This document shows positions 53,298 to 59,087 of a stretch of 59,087 nucleotides of DNA, in pieces (within the stretch, counting starts at the first letter, position 1; each line of letters starts with the position of its first letter). This stretch comes from Lachnospiraceae bacterium (GTDB lineage Bacteria; Bacillota; Clostridia; Lachnospirales; Lachnospiraceae). The position numbers and the translations under genes are program-made. The notes below the pieces were generated by a model, which had not been told where the DNA came from, made no database searches, and saw only the letters and a list, made by a program, of their open reading frames with translations. The stretch is from positions 1-59,087 of the forward strand of contig JAKSRM010000012.1 of assembly GCA_024403615.1 (NCBI GenBank), read 5' to 3'.

Positions 53298-54342
53298 AGA
53301 ATTCTTTAAGAAATGGATTGCAAATAATATTGGTTATAAAATTCTGGCCGTTGTTTTCGCTTTCGTTCTTTGGTTGGTTATTTTAAATACCACGGATACG
53401 ACCATGACGAGAACCATCTCCAACATTCCGGTTACGATCATGAATGAAGAAATGGTTCTGGATGGAACCCATGTATATACCATTGAATCCGGAGAGACGG
53501 CAACCATCGTTGTTTCCGGAAAGAGAAGCATCATTAATTCTTTAGGCGTTTCGGACTTTATGGCCATTGCCGATTTTTCGGAATTGTCTCTGACCAATGC
53601 CGTGCCGATTAAAATCGAAATTTCCGGAGAAAAAGTCCGTTACAGCAGTTCCGTAACCATTACCCAGAAGACTATGAGCATGGTCATCAATCTGGAAGAC
53701 ATGAAGGAAAAAACCTATGATGTTCAGGTAAACTTTGTAGGAACTCCGTCAGAAAGCTTACTGGTCGAGGATGCAGCTACAGTACCGGCTATGGTAACCT
53801 TAAGAGCTCCAGAATCCGTTATCGAAAGCGTTACCAACGTCCAGGCGGTTCTCGATTATGCGACGATTACAGGAGATGGAATTTATGAGGTGGTTCCGAT
53901 TCTGCTGGATTACTCAGGAAAGCCAGTGGAGCAAAATGCAGACATTTATTTGGACTATAAAACCGTTGGAGTCAACGTCGTAACCAAGGCAATTAAGAAT
54001 GTTCCGGTTACCATTGCGCCGATCGGTGTTCCGGATCCGAGTGCAACCTATAACGGAGTAAGTTATTCTAAGAGCGGAATTACCATTAAAGGAAATCCGG
54101 AGGCAGTGGAAGCCTTTACTGTTTTAGAACTTCCATCCCAGCTGTTGAATATTGAAGGCGCGAAGGAAGACGTTACGGTATCGGTAGATGTTACCCAGTA
54201 TCTGCCAGAAGGAATTTCCGTAACAGGAGATACCACGTCCCTTACCATTACGGCATCCATTACTCCTGGAAAATCTACAGAAGAGGAAACGGAAGCTGAG
54301 ACCGAAACAGAAACCGTAACGGAAGCAGAAATTACTTATTAA
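53284..54342 (+). CDS. cdaR: CdaR, YbbR-domain regulator of CdaA
   Basis: A 352-aa protein with one N-terminal membrane segment (residues about 18-36, ILAVVFAFVLWLVILNT) and an extracytoplasmic part containing YbbR repeats, such as NIPVTI-x-N and VTISPIGV-like units at about 37-320. A C-terminal tail is rich in Glu and Thr. CdaR binds and modulates CdaA. It overlaps cdaA by 14 bases. GlmM, the usual third gene, is not here, and galE follows. Confidence 0.92.
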   Translation: MAKIKEFFKKWIANNIGYKILAVVFAFVLWLVILNTTDTTMTRTISNIPVTIMNEEMVLDGTHVYTIESGETATIVVSGKRSIINSLGVSDFMAIADFSELSLTNAVPIKIEISGEKVRYSSSVTITQKTMSMVINLEDMKEKTYDVQVNFVGTPSESLLVEDAATVPAMVTLRAPESVIESVTNVQAVLDYATITGDGIYEVVPILLDYSGKPVEQNADIYLDYKTVGVNVVTKAIKNVPVTIAPIGVPDPSATYNGVSYSKSGITIKGNPEAVEAFTVLELPSQLLNIEGAKEDVTVSVDVTQYLPEGISVTGDTTSLTITASITPGKSTEEETEAETETETVTEAEITY

Positions 54343-54399
54343 TATATTTATATAATCGGCCGGATGAAACGTCTGGCCGATTCTTGAGTAGGAGAAAGA

Positions 54400-55419
54400 A
54401 TGAAAATTTTAGTAACAGGCGGAGCCGGATATATTGGAAGCCATACAGTCGTAGAATTGCTGAATGCAGGCTATGATGTGGTGGTCGTAGACAACCTCTG
54501 CAATTCTTCTGCAAAGTCCTTGGAACGGGTAGAAGAAATCACAGGAAGAAAAGCGGCCTTTTATGAAGCCGATGTCCGGGACGACAAAGCTTTAGAAAAA
54601 ATCTTTCAGGAAGAAAAACCAGAAGCAGTTATCCATTTTGCTGGACTGAAGGCGGTAGGCGAATCTGAACAGTTCCCATTTAAATATTATGACAATAACG
54701 TAGGCGGAACCTTTACGCTGGTTCACGTAATGAAAAAAATGGGTTGTAAGAACATTGTATTTTCCTCATCTGCCTGCGTTTACGGACAACCTGAGGTAAA
54801 TCCGATTAAGGAAGACTTTCCTATTAATATAGCCAACACCTATGGAAGAACCAAGTATATGGTAGAACAGGCTCTGACAGATCTGTATGGAGCGGATAAT
54901 TCTTGGAATGTAATACTTTTAAGATACTTTAATCCAATTGGTGCTCATGAAAGCGGAAAGATTGGCGAAAATCCTTCCGGCATTCCAAATAACCTTCTTC
55001 CTTATGTGGCAAAGGTGGCAGTTGGCAAGCTGGAAAAAATCAATGTTTTTGGAAATGACTACGATACTCCAGATGGAACTGGTGTAAGAGATTACTTACA
55101 TGTAGTAGATTTGGCCAAAGGCCATGTAAAAGCGATTGCTAAGATTGAAACGGAACCAGATACTGGTTTAAGAACTTATAATCTGGGAACGGGAAAAGGA
55201 AGCAGCGTTCTGGAAATCATTGAAGCTTTTAGCAAGGCATGCGGGAAACAGCTTCCTTATGTTATTGGACCAAGACGCCCAGGTGATGTTTCCATCTATT
55301 ATGCAGACCCATCTTTGGCAAAAGAGGAACTGGGCTGGGAAGCAGAATATGACCTGAAAAAAATGTGTGAAGACACCTGGAGATGGCAGAGCAATAACCC
55401 AAACGGTTACGATGATTAA
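54400..55419 (+). CDS. galE: UDP-glucose 4-epimerase
   Basis: The 339-aa NAD-dependent epimerase interconverts UDP-glucose and UDP-galactose. Seen are the dinucleotide motif TGGAGYIGSH (residues 6-15), the catalytic SSSACVYG and YGRTKYMVE (Tyr-xxx-Lys), and RYFNPIGAH. It follows cdaR by 57 nt and probably shares that transcript. It is intact, unlike the galactokinase gene at 40587. UDP-galactose for surface sugars is the likely product. Confidence 0.95.
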   Translation: MKILVTGGAGYIGSHTVVELLNAGYDVVVVDNLCNSSAKSLERVEEITGRKAAFYEADVRDDKALEKIFQEEKPEAVIHFAGLKAVGESEQFPFKYYDNNVGGTFTLVHVMKKMGCKNIVFSSSACVYGQPEVNPIKEDFPINIANTYGRTKYMVEQALTDLYGADNSWNVILLRYFNPIGAHESGKIGENPSGIPNNLLPYVAKVAVGKLEKINVFGNDYDTPDGTGVRDYLHVVDLAKGHVKAIAKIETEPDTGLRTYNLGTGKGSSVLEIIEAFSKACGKQLPYVIGPRRPGDVSIYYADPSLAKEELGWEAEYDLKKMCEDTWRWQSNNPNGYDD

Positions 55420-55432
55420 CACGAAAAAAGCA

Positions 55433-55470
55433 TTCCGTCCATAAAGAAAATAAGGGCTTTATGGACGGAA
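55433..55470. terminator. Hairpin after galE
   Basis: TTCCGTCCATAAAG and CTTTATGGACGGAA form a perfect 14-bp stem with a 10-nt loop. Plus-strand downstream sequence is A-rich, not T-rich, so intrinsic termination is uncertain. Confidence 0.6.
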
Positions 55471-55489
55471 AAAAATACTTAAAAATGTG

Positions 55490-55518
55490 TTGACGCGTTG
55501 GTTTGGTTATGATATATT
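55490..55518 (+). promoter_or_regulatory. Promoter of rpmG-secE-nusG
   Basis: TTGACG (55490-55495), 17-bp spacer, TATATT (55513-55518), about 126 nt before rpmG. The leader contains GAGC/GCTC followed by eight T at 55527-55546, a weak possible attenuator. Confidence 0.65.
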
Positions 55519-55643
55519 ATGCAGGCGAGCAAATAGCTCTTTTTTTTACGTTGAAAAATTTTAACCCCAGACGTGGGGACCCACAAACCTTTTTTCCGCG
55601 TAAATTTAGGCGAAAACCGAACTTTTTGTGGAGGAAATTCAAA

Positions 55644-55793
55644 ATGAGAACAAGAATCACATTAGCATGCACAGAGTGCAAACAGAGAAACTACAATACA
55701 ACAAAAGACAAAAAGACTCATCCAGATCGTATGGAAACTAAGAAGTATTGCAGATTCTGCAAGAAGCACACAATGCACAAGGAGACAAAATAA
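55644..55793 (+). CDS. rpmG: 50S ribosomal protein L33
   Basis: A 49-aa ribosomal protein with two CxxC pairs (ACTECKQ and YCRFCKK), so it is the zinc-binding form. Firmicutes often keep a zinc-free second copy elsewhere. The ATG at 55644 has GTGGAGG upstream. Upstream in-frame sequence is an untranslated leader. secE starts 5 nt after its stop. Confidence 0.95.
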   Translation: MRTRITLACTECKQRNYNTTKDKKTHPDRMETKKYCRFCKKHTMHKETK

Positions 55794-55798
55794 TCAAT

Positions 55799-55996
55799 AT
55801 GGCAGATACTACCGTTAAAAAAGAAAAAGGTAAATTCTTTAAAGGCCTTAAACTTGAATTTAAAAAGATTATTTGGCCGGATAAGCAGGATGTTGTAAGA
55901 AAAACGATCCTGATTATTGTTGTGACCATTCTTTTAGGCGTATTGATTAAACTTTTAGATACAGGCGTTCAGGCGTTATTGAACTTGATCGCTTAA
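55799..55996 (+). CDS. secE: Preprotein translocase subunit SecE
   Basis: A 65-aa single-membrane-segment subunit of the SecYEG channel. A positively charged stretch (FFKGLKLEFKKIIWPDKQDV) precedes the membrane helix TILIIVVTILLGVLIKLL. This short form is normal for Gram-positives. The ATG at 55799 lies 5 nt after rpmG, with GGAGAC inside the rpmG end as ribosome site. Confidence 0.93.
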   Translation: MADTTVKKEKGKFFKGLKLEFKKIIWPDKQDVVRKTILIIVVTILLGVLIKLLDTGVQALLNLIA

Positions 55997-56009
55997 AGGA
56001 GCTTTTTAA

Positions 56010-56534
56010 ATGGCAGCAGAAGGAGCTAATTGGTATGTTGTTCATACCTATTCTGGCTATGAGAATAAGGTAAAGGCCAACATCGAAAAAACCATTGAGA
56101 ACAGAAAACTTCAGGATCAGATTTTCGAAGTTACCGTTCCTATGCAGGACGTTATTGAAATCAAAAACGGCCAGAGAAAACAGGTACAGAAGAAACAGTT
56201 CCCAGGATATGTTCTTATTAATATGATTATGAACGACAGTACTTGGTACGTTGTCCGTAACACCAGAGGCGTTACCGGATTCGTAGGACCTGGAAGCAAA
56301 CCGGTTCCTCTTTCCGAAGAAGAAATGAAACCTTTAATTTCTTCTGGCGAAAGAATCGTTGTTTCCTTCGAGGTTGGTGATCTGGTTACAGCGATTGCCG
56401 GTGTTTGGGAAGGTACTGTTGGTAAGGTTGTTGCAGTAAATGAAGGCAAACAGACCGTTACCATCAACGTAGATATGTTCGGCAGAGAGACTCCTGTTGA
56501 CATAAGCTTTATGGACATTAAAAAAAGTAACTAA
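56010..56534 (+). CDS. nusG: Transcription termination/antitermination factor NusG
   Basis: The 174-aa protein has an N-terminal NGN domain (WYVVHTYSGYENKVKANIEK) and a C-terminal KOW motif (SFEVGDLVTAIAGVWEGTVG). It binds RNA polymerase and modulates pausing and Rho action. It is the third gene of rpmG-secE-nusG. Short hairpins (AAGCCTTGCTAAGGCTT, 56533-56549, and TCTGAAG/CTTCAGA, 56555-56578) separate it from rplK and may be leader structures. Confidence 0.96.
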   Translation: MAAEGANWYVVHTYSGYENKVKANIEKTIENRKLQDQIFEVTVPMQDVIEIKNGQRKQVQKKQFPGYVLINMIMNDSTWYVVRNTRGVTGFVGPGSKPVPLSEEEMKPLISSGERIVVSFEVGDLVTAIAGVWEGTVGKVVAVNEGKQTVTINVDMFGRETPVDISFMDIKKSN

Positions 56535-56606
56535 GCCTTGCTAAGGCTTGAAATATTCTGAAGCTGACCTTGACTTCAGAAAATAACACGAAAGGGAGAT
56601 TTTAAA

Positions 56607-57032
56607 ATGGCAAAAAAAATCGAAGGCTACATTAAATTACAGATTGAAGCTGCAAAGGCAACACCAGCTCCTCCAGTAGGACCAGCTCTTGGACAGCACG
56701 GTGTTAACATTGTACAGTTCACAAAAGAGTTCAATGCAAGAACAGCTGATCAGGCAGGTATGATTATTCCTGTAGTTATCACAGTTTATGCAGACAGAAC
56801 TTTCACATTTATCACAAAAACTCCTCCAGCACCTGTTCTTATTAAGAAGGCTTGCAAGATTCAGTCCGGTTCTGGCGAACCAAACAGAAAGAAAGTTGCA
56901 ACCATCTCTAAGGCAGATCTGCAGCAGATCGCTGAAACAAAGATGCCTGACTTAAACGCAGCATCTCTGGAAGCAGCTATGAGCATGATTGCTGGAACAT
57001 GCCGTTCCATGGGCGTATTAGTAGAAGAATAG
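56607..57032 (+). CDS. rplK: 50S ribosomal protein L11
   Basis: The 141-aa protein binds 23S rRNA at the GTPase-associated centre. Seen are [20 protein letters not shown], then QHGVNIVQF and TRSMG-like [12 protein letters not shown] at the end. It has AAAGGGAG before the ATG and overlaps no neighbour. rplA follows after 12 nt. Confidence 0.97.
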   Translation: MAKKIEGYIKLQIEAAKATPAPPVGPALGQHGVNIVQFTKEFNARTADQAGMIIPVVITVYADRTFTFITKTPPAPVLIKKACKIQSGSGEPNRKKVATISKADLQQIAETKMPDLNAASLEAAMSMIAGTCRSMGVLVEE

Positions 57033-57044
57033 GAGGGGCTTTAG

Positions 57045-57740
57045 ATGAAACACGGAAAGAAATATCAGGAAGCAGCAAAGACTTTTGATAAACTGGCTAC
57101 TTATGATGTAGCAGAAGCATTAGATCTTGTTAAGAAGACTGCAGTAGCAAACTTTGATGAAACTGTTGAAGTACATATCCGTACTGGTTGTGATGGACGT
57201 CACGCTGATCAGCAGGTTCGTGGTGCGGTAGTTCTTCCTAACGGCACAGGTAAAACAGTTCGCGTTCTTGTATTTGCAAAAGGCGAAAAAGAAAAAGAAG
57301 CTCTGGAAGCTGGCGCAGATTTCGTAGGCGCTGAGGAATTAATTCCAAAGATCCAGAAAGAAAACTGGTTTGAGTACGACGTAGTAGTAGCAACTCCTGA
57401 CATGATGAGCGTTGTTGGTCGTCTTGGTAAAGTATTAGGACCTAAAGGCTTAATGCCAAACCCAAAGGCTGGAACAGTTACTATGGACGTTACAAAAGCT
57501 ATCAAAGATATTAAAGCTGGTAAAATCGAGTACAGATTAGACAAAGCGAATATCATCCACTGCCCAATCGGAAAGAAATCTTTCACAGTAGAGCAGTTAG
57601 AAGAAAACTTCAAGGCTCTTACCGATGCTATCATTAAAGCTCGTCCAGCAGCTTTAAAGGGAACTTACCTTAAGAGCATCGTTGTAGCTTCTACAATGGG
57701 CCCTGGCGTTAAGATCAATGCTACAAAGGTAACTAACTAA
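57045..57740 (+). CDS. rplA: 50S ribosomal protein L1
   Basis: A 231-aa L1-stalk protein. Seen are [38 protein letters not shown] and the C-terminal [11 protein letters not shown]. In E. coli, L1 represses its own L11-L1 mRNA. The L10 leader follows. Confidence 0.97.
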   Translation: MKHGKKYQEAAKTFDKLATYDVAEALDLVKKTAVANFDETVEVHIRTGCDGRHADQQVRGAVVLPNGTGKTVRVLVFAKGEKEKEALEAGADFVGAEELIPKIQKENWFEYDVVVATPDMMSVVGRLGKVLGPKGLMPNPKAGTVTMDVTKAIKDIKAGKIEYRLDKANIIHCPIGKKSFTVEQLEENFKALTDAIIKARPAALKGTYLKSIVVASTMGPGVKINATKVTN

Positions 57741-57764
57741 TCGTAATTTGTCATTGACAGGCTT

Positions 57765-57906
57765 TCTGTCATATGATAAATATATAAATTGCCGAAGACA
57801 GTAGGTGGGAAGCGTTTCGGCGCGGACCGTAAAGAGAAATCACCTACCGAGGATTTGATGAGTATTTTAAGTCCCTCTCTGTCTTCGTGGCAGAGAGGGT
57901 TTTTCG
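57765..57906 (+). ncRNA. L10 leader with transcription attenuator
   Basis: The 217-nt gap before rplJ holds the L10 leader pattern (about 57789-57850, GGTGGGAAGCG, then CACCTACCG). At 57873-57900 a terminator hairpin follows: CCCTCTCTG and CAGAGAGGG with TTTTTC. This known leader class lets L10(L12)4 reduce expression of rplJ-rplL when in excess. Confidence 0.85.
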
Positions 57907-57957
57907 ATATTAAAACTCCTCTGATAATCGGCAGTAATCTAACAAGGAGGAAACAAA

Positions 57958-58518
57958 ATGGCAAAAGTTGAACAGAAACAGCCAATCGTTGCTGAAATCA
58001 GTGAACACCTTAATGGCGCAAGCGCAGCTGTTCTCGTAGATTACCGTGGACTTACTGTTGACCAGGATACAGCTCTTCGTAAACAGTTAAGAGAAGCAGG
58101 AATCGTATACAAAGTATACAAGAACACAATGATTAACTTCGCAGTTAAGGATACTGAATTCGAAGGACTGGCACAGCACCTGGAAGGCCCTACAGCTATT
58201 GCTATTTCCAAAGGAGATGCTACAGCACCTGCAAGAATTATTGCACAGTTCTCTAAGACAGCACCTAAGTTGGAAATGAAGGCCGGCGTTGTAGAGGGTA
58301 ATTACTACGGAACAGATGATATCAAGGCAGTTGCTGATATCCCATCAAGAGAAGTATTACTTTCCAGATTGTTTGGCAGCATGCAGTCACCTATCGCTAA
58401 CCTGGCTCGCGTTCTTGATCAGATCGCAGAAAAAGGTGGAGCAGGTGCACCAGCAGAAGAAGTAGTTGAAGTTGTTGAAGCAGTAGAGGCAGAGGTCGAA
58501 GCACCTGCAGCCGAATAA
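57958..58518 (+). CDS. rplJ: 50S ribosomal protein L10
   Basis: The 186-aa protein anchors L7/L12 dimers at the stalk base. Seen are AAVLVDYRGLTVDQDTALRK, VYKNTMINFAV and the C-terminal L12-binding helix. An acidic tail (residues about 165-186, EEVVEVVEAVEAEVEAPAAE) extends it beyond the usual 165-175. AAGGAGG lies before the ATG. Confidence 0.96.
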   Translation: MAKVEQKQPIVAEISEHLNGASAAVLVDYRGLTVDQDTALRKQLREAGIVYKVYKNTMINFAVKDTEFEGLAQHLEGPTAIAISKGDATAPARIIAQFSKTAPKLEMKAGVVEGNYYGTDDIKAVADIPSREVLLSRLFGSMQSPIANLARVLDQIAEKGGAGAPAEEVVEVVEAVEAEVEAPAAE

Positions 58519-58537
58519 TTATTAGGAGGAAATTAAA

Positions 58538-58909
58538 ATGGCAAAATTAACAACAGAAGAATTTATCGCAGCAATCAAAGAGCTCAGCGTATTAGAATTA
58601 AATGAATTAGTAAAAGCTTGTGAAGAAGAATTCGGCGTAAGCGCAGCAGCAGGTGTTGTAGTAGCAGCAGCTGGCCCAGCAGAAGAAGTTGAAGAAAAGA
58701 CAGAATTCGACGTTGAATTAACAGAAATCGGTCCTAACAAAGTTAAAGTTATCAAAATCGTTCGTGATAACACAGGTCTTGGACTTAAAGAAGCTAAAGA
58801 ACTCGTTGACAAAGCTCCTTCAATCATCAAAGAAGCTATCTCCAAACCAGAAGCAGAAGATCTCGTTAAACAGCTCGAAGCAGAAGGCGCTAAAGGTACA
58901 ATCAAATAA
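58538..58909 (+). CDS. rplL: 50S ribosomal protein L7/L12
   Basis: A 123-aa stalk protein that recruits translation GTPases. The N-terminal dimerisation part and hinge precede the C-terminal [20 protein letters not shown], then [18 protein letters not shown] precedes the ATG. It is followed by a strong terminator. rpoB, the usual next gene, is not seen before the window ends. Confidence 0.97.
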   Translation: MAKLTTEEFIAAIKELSVLELNELVKACEEEFGVSAAAGVVVAAAGPAEEVEEKTEFDVELTEIGPNKVKVIKIVRDNTGLGLKEAKELVDKAPSIIKEAISKPEAEDLVKQLEAEGAKGTIK

Positions 58910-58936
58910 TTTAAATTGTATTTTGACAATGTTTCC

Positions 58937-58966
58937 AAAGGCAGGTTCGAAAGAACCTGCCTTTTT
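58937..58966 (+). terminator. Terminator after rplL
   Basis: AAAGGCAGGTTC, loop GAAA, GAACCTGCCTTT, then TTT. It ends the rplJL transcript, or attenuates it if rpoBC lie beyond the array. Confidence 0.92.
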
Positions 58967-58988
58967 GTGACTGGTTATATTTCTTGAT

Positions 58989-59087
58989 TTGCAAAAAGTT
59001 GAGATATGTACGGGCAGGTTATTGGCTGCTGCGCAAAAAGTTGAGATATGTACGGGCAGGTTATTGGCTGCTGCGCAAAAAGTTGAG
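58989..59087. repeat. 42-bp phased repeat array E (window-truncated)
   Basis: Two complete identical 42-bp units (58991-59032 and 59033-59074) and the first 13 bases of a third are present at the window edge. Each unit starts GCAAAAAGTTGAGATATGTAC and has a 21-nt remainder that is also identical. All copies are forward. In the other arrays the remainders differ, so these units are recent duplications. Confidence 0.88.

Overview
The window is chromosomal DNA of a low-to-moderate GC anaerobic Firmicute (class Clostridia). The evidence is the AGGAGG-type ribosome binding sites with frequent TTG and GTG starts, the gene order rpmG-secE-nusG-rplKAJL, the str operon rpsL-rpsG-fusA-tuf, diaminopimelate dehydrogenase, HemZ, a sodium-type membrane pyrophosphatase, the anaerobic NrdD/NrdG reductase and the CdaA-CdaR pair. 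I do not assign a genus.

Layout. 1-160 holds tRNA-fMet and tRNA-Phe, followed by a repeat array. 845-2897 holds a barnase-like lipoprotein with its barstar, then the azlCD exporter. 3073-7178 holds an orphan URO-D-family methyltransferase-like gene, a TetR-PAS-like fusion regulator, glnA and tRNA-Lys. After a second repeat array come queT (behind a probable preQ1 riboswitch), ddh, a split U32/DUF3656 pair with hemZ, tRNA-Leu, rpsT and hppA. A possible nuclease gene, a third array, recD2 and comF precede the str operon (20.9-25.6 kb). A different array (62-63 bp period) opens an accessory stretch at 25.8-31.8 kb. That stretch holds small lipoproteins, two of them paralogous, an XRE membrane regulator and a membrane-tethered PstS-like protein.

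31.9-41.8 kb holds an acyltransferase-like gene and then mostly minus-strand genes: kup, a wall-binding protein, an Ig-like lipoprotein, an FAD oxidoreductase, a Nudix hydrolase and a galactokinase interrupted by an in-frame stop. 42.0-46.5 kb is nrdD, an M18 aminopeptidase and nrdG, with two probable NrdR boxes. 48.9-55.4 kb is one plus-strand run: a serine-palmitoyltransferase-like enzyme, a short-chain reductase, two membrane proteins, cdaA, cdaR and galE. The window ends with rpmG-secE-nusG-rplKAJL and the start of another array.

The most unusual signal is a family of intergenic arrays sharing the core GAGATATGTAC at a strict 42-bp period (four arrays). In two of them forward copies are followed by inverted copies around a conserved 40-41 nt centre. 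An unrelated array at 25.8-26.2 kb repeats a hairpin unit every 62-63 bp. Both periods are close to whole numbers of helical turns. No cas genes or transposase accompany them.
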